Below, piece by piece: positions 1-6,026 of a stretch of 6,870 nt of DNA (the first letter of the stretch is position 1; every line of letters starts with the position of its first letter). This stretch comes from an uncultured Micrococcales bacterium. Its GTDB lineage: Bacteria; Actinomycetota; Actinomycetes; Actinomycetales; Microbacteriaceae. Under the pieces are notes generated by a model. It ran no database searches, had not been told where the DNA came from, and saw only the letters and a program-made list of their open reading frames with translations. The position numbers and the translations under genes are program-made. The stretch lies in NCBI GenBank assembly GCA_903929105.1, contig CAIYTL010000124.1:1-6870 (forward strand), written 5' to 3'.

Positions 1-2
1 AA

Positions 3-1097
3 ATGGTCGAATTCAAGCGCATCACCGTCAAGGGTGAGGTTGACTACGATGTCATCATCGGCCGAAACCTGCTCTCAGAAGTTGGCGCAGCGCTTTCGGA
101 TGCTGACCAAGCTGGTCCTGTTAAAAAAGTTTTAGTCATTCACCCCACAGCACTCAGCAAAAGCGCCGAGGTATTGCAGCAGTCGCTGAATTCTCTTGGT
201 TTCGAAACACTGCTGGCCGGTGTGCCCGACAGCGAAGACGCTAAGCGTGTCGAGGTTGCTGCTTTTTGCTGGGGCGTTATGGGCAAATCAGACTTCACGC
301 GCAGCGACGCCGTGGTTGGTTTCGGGGGAGGTTCGACTACTGACCTAGCCGGCTTCGTTGCCGCTACCTGGCTGCGCGGTGTCAAATTTGTGCAGGTTCC
401 AACAACGCTGTTGGGAATGGTTGATGCAGCAATCGGTGGCAAAACTGGCATTAATACAGCCGAAGGAAAAAACCTAGTTGGTGCGTTTTATGCTCCGAAT
501 GCAGTCATTTGTGATCTCGACACATTGGTCACCTTGCCCAAGAACGAAATAGTTGCGGGCCTTGGTGAGGTAGTGAAATACGGATTCATCGCAGACCAGC
601 GCATTCTAGAAATCATTGAAGCGAACCCAGCTGCCGCTAGTGACCCGACTGCTACTGAGTTCGCCGAGTTGATCGAACGCTCGGTGGCTATCAAGGCACG
701 CGTTGTCGGTAGCGACTTCAAAGAGGCCGGATTACGCGAGATTCTGAACTATGGCCACACATTGGGCCACGCAATCGAGCACGCTGAACGCTACCAGTGG
801 CGTCACGGCGCAGCTATTTCGATCGGCATGATGTTTGTAGCTGAACTTGCGCGCCTTGCTGGCCGGTTGAGCGACGAGGTTGTTGATAGACACCGCAGCG
901 TTTTAAACCTTTTGGGTTTGCCGACAAAATACGATGCCTCAAAATGGGATTCCCTGTTGGCGACGATGCAGCGTGATAAAAAATCTCGAGCCGGCCAATT
1001 GCGTTTCGTTGTATTAGACGACATCGAGAAGCCGACGATTATGACGGCACCGACGAACGAGATGCTTTTCGCTGCATACCAAGAGATTTGCGACTAA
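3..1097 (+). CDS. aroB: 3-dehydroquinate synthase AroB
   Basis: This 364-residue cytoplasmic enzyme converts DAHP to 3-dehydroquinate, the second step of the shikimate pathway, using NAD and a divalent metal. Visible family motifs are the NAD-binding GGGST (residues 108-112), QVPTTLL (131-137), GGKTGIN (145-151), GLGEVVKYG (186-194), LNYGHTLGHAIE (248-259) and RHG (267-269). The expected zinc ligands are E189, H252 and H268, with spacing close to the E. coli enzyme. Length is normal for the family (about 360). The ATG lies 2 nt from the window edge, so no ribosome binding site can be judged. However, the N-terminus (ITV..., YDVIIGRNLL) aligns with a usual AroB start, so the gene is probably complete. 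It is followed after 18 nt by aroQ, the next enzyme in the pathway; aroK is probably upstream, outside the window. Confidence 0.97.
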   Translation: MVEFKRITVKGEVDYDVIIGRNLLSEVGAALSDADQAGPVKKVLVIHPTALSKSAEVLQQSLNSLGFETLLAGVPDSEDAKRVEVAAFCWGVMGKSDFTRSDAVVGFGGGSTTDLAGFVAATWLRGVKFVQVPTTLLGMVDAAIGGKTGINTAEGKNLVGAFYAPNAVICDLDTLVTLPKNEIVAGLGEVVKYGFIADQRILEIIEANPAAASDPTATEFAELIERSVAIKARVVGSDFKEAGLREILNYGHTLGHAIEHAERYQWRHGAAISIGMMFVAELARLAGRLSDEVVDRHRSVLNLLGLPTKYDASKWDSLLATMQRDKKSRAGQLRFVVLDDIEKPTIMTAPTNEMLFAAYQEICD

Positions 1098-1102
1098 GCA
1101 GA

Positions 1103-1108
1103 TACCCT
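1103..1108 (+). promoter_or_regulatory. Candidate -10 element for a leaderless aroQ transcript
   Basis: TACCCT fits the actinobacterial -10 pattern TANNNT and ends 7 nt before the aroQ ATG at 1116. That spacing would place the transcription start at or next to the start codon. The 18-nt aroB-aroQ gap contains no purine-rich SD sequence, only a weak AGAAG touching the start region. No convincing -35 hexamer is visible about 17 bp upstream, which lies in aroB coding sequence. aroQ may also be cotranscribed from upstream of aroB. Confidence 0.45.
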
Positions 1109-1115
1109 AGAAGCT

Positions 1116-1550
1116 ATGAGATCTGTTCTTGTTCTAAACGGGCCAAACCTTGGTCGTCTTGGTTCGCGTGAACCTGAAATCTATGGCTCGGTTTCTTATG
1201 TTGACCTAGTGAAATTGCTAGATTCAACTGCAGCCGAGGTCGGGCTTTCAGTTGAGACCCGTCAGACCGACAGCGAAGCCGAGCTTATTGGTTGGATTCA
1301 CGGTGCGGTTGATGCCGGAAAAGACGTGGTCTTGAACCCAGCAGCTTTCACTCACTATTCTTATGCCTTGCGCGATGCGGCCGCCATGCTCAGTAAGGCT
1401 GGATTGCGACTTATCGAGGTGCACCTTAGCAACCCTCACGCCCGTGAAGAGTTTCGTCACACCTCAGTTATTTCGGGGGTAGCTACCGGCGTAATCGCTG
1501 GTTTCGGCGTGAACAGTTACGTATTGGCGCTTCGTCAACTCGCGAGCTAA
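1116..1550 (+). CDS. aroQ: Type II 3-dehydroquinate dehydratase AroQ
   Basis: This 144-residue protein dehydrates 3-dehydroquinate to 3-dehydroshikimate, the step after AroB. Type II enzymes form cytoplasmic dodecamers and use an enolate mechanism. The diagnostic N-terminus NGPNLGRLGSREPEIYG (residues 8-24) carries the expected catalytic R18 and Y23 in the lid region. N74 and H80 lie in LNPAAFTH, E101 and H103 in EVHLSN, and R110 and R114 in HAREEFR; these correspond to the active-site residues of the M. tuberculosis enzyme (R19, Y24, N75, H81, H101, R112). Length is typical (about 145). The ATG at 1116 puts MRSVLVLNGPN at the N-terminus as in homologues. It has no clear SD sequence and may be translated from a leaderless mRNA. 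A probable terminator follows the stop codon. Confidence 0.96.
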   Translation: MRSVLVLNGPNLGRLGSREPEIYGSVSYVDLVKLLDSTAAEVGLSVETRQTDSEAELIGWIHGAVDAGKDVVLNPAAFTHYSYALRDAAAMLSKAGLRLIEVHLSNPHAREEFRHTSVISGVATGVIAGFGVNSYVLALRQLAS

Positions 1551-1568
1551 ACTTAAGCCAATAAGCAT

Positions 1569-1590
1569 TCGGCCTTGAGCCGATTTTTTT
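1569..1590 (+). terminator. Probable intrinsic terminator after aroQ
   Basis: A 5-bp stem, TCGGC (1569-1573) with GCCGA (1579-1583), closes a 5-nt loop (CTTGA) and runs directly into seven T's (1584-1590). It sits 18 nt past the aroQ stop and before efp, where the shikimate block would be expected to end. The stem is short, so termination may be partial. Confidence 0.65.
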
Positions 1591-1604
1591 ATGTCAAACG
1601 AAAC

Positions 1605-1610
1605 GATTGT
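1605..1610 (+). promoter_or_regulatory. Weak -10 candidate for efp (possibly leaderless)
   Basis: GATTGT keeps the A at position 2 and T at position 6 that matter most in bacterial -10 elements, and ends 8 nt before the efp ATG. efp needs its own promoter if the terminator just upstream works, and the 28 nt between the T-run and the ATG contain no SD sequence. TATGTC at 1590-1595 is an alternative -10 that would give a leader of about 16 nt. No -35 is recognisable for either, so this is a positional guess. Confidence 0.3.
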
Positions 1611-1618
1611 GAATCAAA

Positions 1619-2182
1619 ATGGCAACCAGTAACGACCTAAAAAATGGTCTAGTTCTAAACATCGAAGGTCAACTATGGACTGTAGTTGAGTTTCAGCACG
1701 TCAAGCCTGGCAAAGGCGCTGCATTTGTTCGCAGCAAACTGAAGAACATTTTGACCGGCAAAGTAGTTGACAAGACCTTTAACGCTGGTGTCAAGGTTGA
1801 AACCGCAAACGTTGACAAACGTGAAATGCAGTACCTCTATCAAGACGGCGACTCATACGTGTTCATGGACCTCGAAAACTACGAGCAGGTCTCGCTGCCT
1901 GCAGTTGTTGTAGGCGATGCCACAAATTACATGCTTGAAAACCAAAACGCTATCGTTGCAATGAACGAGGGCAACCCAATTTATGTTGAGCTTCCGGCTT
2001 CTGTTGTGCTTGAAATTACCTACAGCGAGCCTGGTCTTCAGGGCGACCGCTCATCAGGTGGCACTAAGCCAGCAACTCTCGAGACCGGTCTTCAGATTCA
2101 GGTTCCGTTGTTTGTTGAGCAGGGCACTCGCGTAAAGGTAGACACCCGCACCGGTGACTACCTTGGCCGAGTTACCGACTAG
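1619..2182 (+). CDS. efp: Elongation factor P
   Basis: This 187-residue translation factor binds ribosomes stalled at consecutive prolines and promotes peptide bond formation. It shows the three-domain EF-P layout: an N-terminal KOW-like domain (about 1-64) followed by two OB-fold domains. The tip-loop lysine that reaches the peptidyl transferase centre is K32, in KPGKGAAF (29-36). Domain III carries the family signature GLQGDRSSGGTKPATLETG and ends with GDYLGRVTD. Most of the sequence reads like actinobacterial EF-P (NAGVKVET, SEPGLQGDRSS), but the loop is PGKGA rather than the PGKGP of the actinobacterial subfamily. The ATG at 1619 gives MATSNDLKNG, a normal EF-P N-terminus. There is no SD sequence upstream. 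nusB follows after 2 nt, a pairing seen in many bacteria. Confidence 0.98.
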   Translation: MATSNDLKNGLVLNIEGQLWTVVEFQHVKPGKGAAFVRSKLKNILTGKVVDKTFNAGVKVETANVDKREMQYLYQDGDSYVFMDLENYEQVSLPAVVVGDATNYMLENQNAIVAMNEGNPIYVELPASVVLEITYSEPGLQGDRSSGGTKPATLETGLQIQVPLFVEQGTRVKVDTRTGDYLGRVTD

Positions 2183-2184
2183 TC

Positions 2185-2595
2185 TTGAGCGCACGCACTA
2201 AGGCACGCAAAAGGGCGATCGACGCCATTTTTGCTGCCGATATTCGCAAGACTCCACCGCTTGAGCTGCTCGACATGAGCAAAGAGCAAATGGTTGGTCA
2301 TCAAAACCAAGACGAGATTTTTGACTACGCGGCGATTTTGGTTCAGGGTGTTGTCGAAAAACACGGCGAAATCGACGACCAGATAGAGACTTTTTCTCAA
2401 GGATGGTCTCTCGAACGCATGCCAGCGCTTGACAAGGCTATTCTTCGAGTCGCGCTTTGGGAGATTCTGTTTAACGACGAGGTTCCCGATGCAGTGGCCA
2501 TCGACGAAGCGGTTGAGATCGCCAAAGAATATTCGACAGATGATTCTGGCAGCTTCATAAACGGGCTTTTGGCTCGAATTTCTAGCACCAAATAG
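2185..2595 (+). CDS. nusB: Transcription antitermination factor NusB
   Basis: This 136-residue RNA-binding protein pairs with NusE (ribosomal protein S10) on boxA RNA and supports antitermination during rRNA transcription. The basic N-terminus SARTKARKRAIDAIFAAD is the RNA-binding arginine-rich segment. The C-terminal half has the hallmark helices WSLERMPALDKAILRVALWEI (from residue 74) and AIDEAVEIAKEYSTDDSGSFINGLL. The start is TTG at 2185, chosen because it yields the conserved N-terminus (M)SARTKARKRA and because the next in-frame ATG would remove the first 30 residues. It begins 2 nt after the efp stop with no recognisable SD, so translation probably relies on ribosomes finishing efp. 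Length is normal for the family. Confidence 0.95.
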   Translation: MSARTKARKRAIDAIFAADIRKTPPLELLDMSKEQMVGHQNQDEIFDYAAILVQGVVEKHGEIDDQIETFSQGWSLERMPALDKAILRVALWEILFNDEVPDAVAIDEAVEIAKEYSTDDSGSFINGLLARISSTK

Positions 2596-2620
2596 TCACA
2601 TCTTCGGCTGAACTATCAAC

Positions 2621-2626
2621 TAAACT
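2621..2626 (+). promoter_or_regulatory. Candidate -10 element of the pyr operon promoter
   Basis: TAAACT matches TANNNT and lies in the AT-rich part of the 84-nt gap between nusB and pyrR. Transcription would start near 2633, just upstream of the putative PyrR-binding stem-loop at 2639-2672, so the whole structure would be in the RNA. A second option is TAAATA (2626-2631), which has TTCGGC (2603-2608) 17 bp upstream as a weak -35. No terminator is visible between nusB and this site, so readthrough from efp-nusB is also possible. Confidence 0.45.
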
Positions 2627-2638
2627 AAATAACGAACA

Positions 2639-2672
2639 TCCTTTAAATCGCGCACTGTGAGGCGCAGAAGGA
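2639..2672 (+). promoter_or_regulatory. Putative PyrR-binding RNA stem-loop overlapping the pyrR ribosome binding site
   Basis: The RNA can fold as a lower stem UCCUUU (2639-2644) with GAAGGA (2667-2672; one U-G pair). An asymmetric bulge follows, with AAAUC on the 5' side and a single A on the 3' side. Then comes an upper stem GCGC (2650-2653) with GCGC (2662-2665), an A-G apposition and the hexaloop CUGUGA (2655-2660). The known PyrR-binding consensus is ARUCCNGNGAGGYU. Here C-N-G-N-G-A-G-G-Y is matched exactly (CUGUGAGGC), while the 5' half differs but keeps pairing. The lower stem's 3' arm is the core of the SD, so a PyrR-stabilised fold would block initiation. No terminator hairpin follows, which argues against Bacillus-type attenuation. 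The model rests on pattern match and pairing done by hand. Confidence 0.7.
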
Positions 2673-2676
2673 GGTG
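2668..2676 (+). promoter_or_regulatory. Strong pyrR Shine-Dalgarno sequence that decides the start codon
   Basis: AAGGAGGTG is complementary over nine bases to the conserved 3' end of 16S rRNA. Its GGAGG core lies 5 nt before GTG at 2680, an ideal spacing. The other in-frame GTG, at 2674, lies inside this site and cannot be the start. Bases 2668-2672 are also paired in the proposed PyrR-binding stem. Confidence 0.8.
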
Positions 2677-2679
2677 GGC

Positions 2680-3219
2680 GTGGTTACACGCACCGTCTTG
2701 ACCGGCGACGACATCGATCGTGCCGTCACCCGAATCGCTCATGAAATTATTGAGTCGAACCACGGCACAGCCAATTTGGTTTTATTGGGTATTCCCACTC
2801 GTGGCGTAATAATCGCGAATCGCATCGCACAAATCATTGCAAGAAACGACTCCAACTTTTCACCTGACGGGGCCGTTGGTCGCCTTGACATCACAATGTA
2901 TCGCGACGATTTGGCAACCAACCCGACACGAGCCGTAACCGAAACTGTTGAACCAACTCTTGGCATCGACAATCGAGTGGTGGTTTTGGTTGATGACGTT
3001 CTATACAGCGGTCGCACGATTCGTGCAGCTCTAGACGCCCTGAGCGACCTGGGCAGGCCAAAAGTTGTTCGCCTCGCAGTCTTAGTTGACCGGGGTCACC
3101 GCGAACTGCCGATTCGAGCCGATTTTGTGGGCAAAAACCTCCCAACTTCGCGCGATGAGCGCATTCAAGTTCAACTGCTAGAAATCGATGGCGAAAACTC
3201 GGTAGTGATCGCAGCATGA
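2680..3219 (+). CDS. pyrR: Pyrimidine operon regulator PyrR
   Basis: PyrR is an RNA-binding regulator with the phosphoribosyltransferase fold; it binds pyr mRNA when UMP/UTP is plentiful, and many members also have uracil phosphoribosyltransferase activity. From GTG at 2680 the protein has 179 residues, a typical length. Visible signatures are the N-terminal RTVL, IAHEI (19-23), LVLLGIPTRG (33-42), MYRDD (73-77), the PRPP-binding loop VVLVDDVLYSGRT (101-113) and DRGHRELPIRADFVGKNLPTS (137-157). GTG 2680 was preferred over GTG 2674 because the latter overlaps the SD. It is the first gene of the pyr operon, and its stop overlaps the pyrB start (ATGA). The putative binding loop just upstream implies that it controls its own translation and, through coupling, that of the downstream genes. 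Confidence 0.96.
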   Translation: MVTRTVLTGDDIDRAVTRIAHEIIESNHGTANLVLLGIPTRGVIIANRIAQIIARNDSNFSPDGAVGRLDITMYRDDLATNPTRAVTETVEPTLGIDNRVVVLVDDVLYSGRTIRAALDALSDLGRPKVVRLAVLVDRGHRELPIRADFVGKNLPTSRDERIQVQLLEIDGENSVVIAA

Positions 3220-4184
3220 GCACTCTAAAACACCTGCTCTCAGCGGCCGACCTGTCACGCGATGCAGCCATCAACTTGCTAGACATTGCCGAAACAATGT
3301 CAGGCGTGAACGATCGCGAGATCAAGAAACTGCCGACCCTGCGTGGCAAAACGGTGGTTAACCTGTTTTTCGAAGACTCAACTCGCACGCGAATCTCTTT
3401 CGAACTCGCCGCGAAGCGACTTTCTGCCGACGTCATCAATTTTTCTGCCAAAGGTTCAAGCGTTTCAAAAGGTGAAAGCCTGAAAGACACTGCCCAAACT
3501 CTTGAAGCAATGGGCGCTGACGGCGTCGTCATTCGCCACTCGGCCAGCGGCGCTGCCTACACTTTGGCTCACAGCGGGTGGATTAACGGTGCGATTGTGA
3601 ACGCCGGCGACGGTACACACGAACACCCAACCCAAGCACTGCTTGACGCTTTCACGATTCGACGTCGACTTCACGGCGGGGCGGCATCGGGCAAAGCTCT
3701 TGACGGTGTCAAAGTTGCGATAGTAGGCGATGTTTTGCATTCGCGAGTTGCTCGTTCGAACCTGCTTTTGCTTAACACCTTGGGTGCCGAAGTGCATCTT
3801 GTTGCGCCGCCCACGCTGCTGCCAGCCGATGCCTCGGGTTGGAACGCACAGATTCACTATGACTTAGACGCGATGCTGCACACGGTTAAGCCCGATGCCG
3901 TAATGATGTTGCGAGTGCAGCTGGAACGCATGAACGCAGCGTATTTTCCGAGCGAACGCGAATATGCGCGCGTTTGGGGTTTCAACGCCGAACGCTTGTC
4001 ACTGCTAGGCGAAAAAGCCCTGCTAATGCACCCAGGCCCAATGAACCGTGGCCTAGAAATTTCGGCAGCCGCCGCCGACTCACCCAACAGCACTGTCTTA
4101 GAGCAGGTTGCCAACGGAGTTTCGGTTCGAATGGCAGTGCTGTTCAACTTGCTCTCTGGCGAAAGGTCAATCGACAATGTCTAA
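3216..4184 (+). CDS. pyrB: Aspartate carbamoyltransferase catalytic subunit PyrB
   Basis: This 322-residue cytoplasmic enzyme joins carbamoyl phosphate and aspartate to give N-carbamoyl-aspartate, the second step of UMP synthesis. The carbamoyl-phosphate site is present as FFEDSTRTRISFE (51-63, with STRTR at 55-59). Further motifs are SKGES (84-88, K85 being the catalytic-loop lysine), HPTQ (137-140), GDVLHSRVARSN (171-182), MLRVQLER (231-238, aspartate-binding region) and HPGPMNRG (272-279). There is no pyrI regulatory subunit next to it, as is usual in actinobacteria, so allosteric control of the E. coli type is not expected. The ATG at 3216 overlaps the pyrR stop by 4 nt, which suggests translational coupling. 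The 3' end overlaps pyrC by 8 nt. Confidence 0.98.
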   Translation: MSTLKHLLSAADLSRDAAINLLDIAETMSGVNDREIKKLPTLRGKTVVNLFFEDSTRTRISFELAAKRLSADVINFSAKGSSVSKGESLKDTAQTLEAMGADGVVIRHSASGAAYTLAHSGWINGAIVNAGDGTHEHPTQALLDAFTIRRRLHGGAASGKALDGVKVAIVGDVLHSRVARSNLLLLNTLGAEVHLVAPPTLLPADASGWNAQIHYDLDAMLHTVKPDAVMMLRVQLERMNAAYFPSEREYARVWGFNAERLSLLGEKALLMHPGPMNRGLEISAAAADSPNSTVLEQVANGVSVRMAVLFNLLSGERSIDNV

Positions 4185-5526
4185 GTTTCTTCTTAAAAAC
4201 GTTTCACTCCTGGGCGATGCTGCTACCGATGTTCTGATCGAAGGCGAACACATCATCGCGGTAGGTGGCGACGCTGCCGCGCAGGGGGCATCCGCCGAAA
4301 TTATCGATTGCACCGGCCTAATCGCAGTGCCTGGTTTAGTAGACCTACACACCCACCTTCGCGAGCCTGGCTTCGAAGCTAGCGAGACGGTTTTGACCGG
4401 CACTCGCTCAGCTGCAGCCGGTGGTTTCACCGCCGTTCACGCAATGGCCAACACTAGCCCGGTAGCCGACACCGCTGGCGTGGTTGAGCAGGTTTGGTCA
4501 CTTGGCTTAGCGGCGGGTTTCGCCGATGTCGTTCCCGTTGGTGCGGTTACAGTTGGCCTCGAAGGCAAGCAGCTGGCAGAACTAGCAGCAATGGCTGACT
4601 CTCGCGCCCAGGTTCGAGTGTTTAGCGACGACGGCAAGTGCGTGAGTGACCCGTTGTTGATGCGCCGAGCACTTGAATATGTCAAGGCATTCGATGGGGT
4701 AGTAGCCCAGCATTCACAAGAGCCACGGCTCACCGAAGGCGCACAAATGAACGAGGGCGTGGTTTCAGCCGAACTCGGCCTTGCAGGTTGGCCTGCAGTT
4801 GCCGAAGAATCGATCATTGCACGCGATGTATTGCTAGCCGAGCACGTTGGTTCTCGCTTGCACGTTTGCCACCTTTCAACAGCTGGTTCGGTTGAGATCG
4901 TTCGATGGGCTAAAGCTCGCGGCATCAACGTGACTGCAGAGGTCACGCCTCACCACCTATTGCTCACCGATGAGCTAGCCCGCAGCTATGACGCGGTTTA
5001 CAAAGTCAACCCGCCACTTCGCACTCAAGCCGATGTACTAGCGCTTCGTGAGGCTTTGATTGACGGAACCATTGACATCATTGCCACTGACCACGCCCCA
5101 CACCCAGATGAATCAAAAGATTGCGAATGGAACGCAGCAGCTTTTGGCATGCTTGGCCTTGAGGTTGCTGCCTCAGTTGCCTACGACGTTTTGATTGGCA
5201 GCGGCGCCTCGAACTGGCAGCGTTTTGCAGAGGTTTTGTCTTATAACCCGGCTCAAATTGGCCGCTTAAGTCAGCAAGGTCAGCCGATTGAGGTTGGTTC
5301 AACTGCAAACCTTGCGTTGATTGACCCGACGAAACGCCGAGATGCTGTCTCGATCGAGAGCAAGAGCAGCAATAACCCCTATGTTGGTTTGACTGTTGGC
5401 GGCGAGGTTGTTCACACGATTTATCGCGGATACCCTACCAAGCTCAACGGCAAGGTGGCCGCTGAAGGCCGAAGCCTAGGTAACTCGAAGAACTTAGCAA
5501 GAACAGCTTCTAAGGCTGGCAAATAG
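4177..5526 (+). CDS. pyrC: Dihydroorotase PyrC (type I)
   Basis: This 449-residue amidohydrolase cyclises N-carbamoyl-aspartate to dihydroorotate, the third step of UMP synthesis. Metal-site motifs are DLHTHLREPG (56-65, with H58 and H60), D152 in FSDDG (the aspartate that bridges metals in type I enzymes), H179 in QHS, H232 in CHLST, and D305 in TDHAPH (304-309). NPPLR (278-282) is also present. The chosen ATG at 4177 gives MSKFLLKNVSLLG, a typical N-terminus with the first beta strand. A longer reading from 4108 adds 23 residues wholly inside pyrB and unlike the family. GAAAGG at 4161-4166 is a plausible SD 10 nt upstream. The last 18 or so residues form a short Lys/Ser/Ala-rich tail beyond the usual core. 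The next gene starts 2 nt after the stop. Confidence 0.97.
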   Translation: MSKFLLKNVSLLGDAATDVLIEGEHIIAVGGDAAAQGASAEIIDCTGLIAVPGLVDLHTHLREPGFEASETVLTGTRSAAAGGFTAVHAMANTSPVADTAGVVEQVWSLGLAAGFADVVPVGAVTVGLEGKQLAELAAMADSRAQVRVFSDDGKCVSDPLLMRRALEYVKAFDGVVAQHSQEPRLTEGAQMNEGVVSAELGLAGWPAVAEESIIARDVLLAEHVGSRLHVCHLSTAGSVEIVRWAKARGINVTAEVTPHHLLLTDELARSYDAVYKVNPPLRTQADVLALREALIDGTIDIIATDHAPHPDESKDCEWNAAAFGMLGLEVAASVAYDVLIGSGASNWQRFAEVLSYNPAQIGRLSQQGQPIEVGSTANLALIDPTKRRDAVSIESKSSNNPYVGLTVGGEVVHTIYRGYPTKLNGKVAAEGRSLGNSKNLARTASKAGK

Positions 5527-5528
5527 CC

Positions 5529-6026
5529 ATGGCAAAACTGATTACATCGTTGCTTTTGGCCGCCATTTTTGTCGGTTTGATTTTGTTGGCAGCAAAAGCT
5601 TGGCGCGTGCGCCGTCGTGAGCAGGCAGTCTTGTTCGGTGCGCCTGCCGAGAGTTTTGCCGCTGGGCTTAAAGGCAGTGAATCTGCCAAGGTGCAGTACG
5701 TAGCTACCACTATCGCGGGGGAACCACTGAATCGTGTCACGGCATATGGTTTGGGCTTTCGTGGCAGAGCAACTGTCACAGTTGGCGATGCGGGCGTTTT
5801 GATCGAACGAACTGGTGAACGCAGCCTGGCTCTGTTGAACTCGCAGGTGACCGGCACCAACTTTACGCAAGCTGTGATTGGTCGTGCCGTTGAGAAAGAC
5901 GGCTTAGTTGCCATCAACTGGAATCAGGACCAAACCGAGCTCACAACAGTTTTGCGCTTTAACAGCGCAGCTGACCGCAACCGCATTTTGCAGGCCAGCC
6001 CAGTTTTATCTAGAAAGGCAATCTAA
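5529..6026 (+). CDS. Conserved single-pass membrane protein of the pyr operon (Rv1382-like), function unknown
   Basis: This 165-residue protein has one N-terminal hydrophobic helix (about residues 4-22) followed by a strongly basic stretch, KAWRVRRR (23-30). By the positive-inside rule the rest should face the cytoplasm. The remaining ~135 residues look like a compact beta-rich domain, with alternating strands such as GRATVTVGDAGVLIE (79-93) and TELTTVLRF (136-144). Actinobacterial proteins in this position, such as Rv1382, are variously annotated as membrane or export proteins or as PH-like domain proteins; none has a role I know of. It begins 2 nt after pyrC, and its stop shares one base with the carA start (TAATG), so it is translated as part of the operon. 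No catalytic motif is visible, so a structural or regulatory role is only a guess. Confidence 0.88.
   Translation: MAKLITSLLLAAIFVGLILLAAKAWRVRRREQAVLFGAPAESFAAGLKGSESAKVQYVATTIAGEPLNRVTAYGLGFRGRATVTVGDAGVLIERTGERSLALLNSQVTGTNFTQAVIGRAVEKDGLVAINWNQDQTELTTVLRFNSAADRNRILQASPVLSRKAI

Noticed and set aside
1551..1618. A remnant of pepQ, often found between aroQ and efp in actinobacteria
   Set aside because: Only 68 nt separate the genes, and they hold the terminator and promoter region with no peptidase-like codons.
2596..2638. An intrinsic terminator or Bacillus-type attenuator between nusB and pyrR
   Set aside because: No GC stem followed by a T-run is present anywhere in 2596-2679; the only strong fold is the PyrR-loop-like structure.
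2674..2679. GTG at 2674 as the pyrR start
   Set aside because: It lies within the Shine-Dalgarno; GTG at 2680 has ideal spacing and gives the expected N-terminus.
2657..2701. A possible 14-residue leader peptide from GTG 2657 in the pyrR leader
   Set aside because: It has no SD, starts inside the hexaloop and runs past the pyrR start; it does not resemble a pyrimidine attenuator peptide.
2891..3532. A 213-codon open frame on the - strand across the end of pyrR and start of pyrB
   Set aside because: It lies opposite two clearly conserved genes, its translation resembles no family, and its composition is that of antisense codons.
4108..4176. A 23-residue N-terminal extension of pyrC
   Set aside because: It overlaps conserved pyrB sequence in another frame, and the ATG at 4177 gives the normal dihydroorotase N-terminus.
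4437..5917. Several - strand open frames (4437-4946, 5078-5308, 5421-5870, 5510-5917)
   Set aside because: They are antisense to pyrC and the membrane-protein gene, contain low-complexity Ser/Ala/Arg-rich translations, and have no SD or family motifs.
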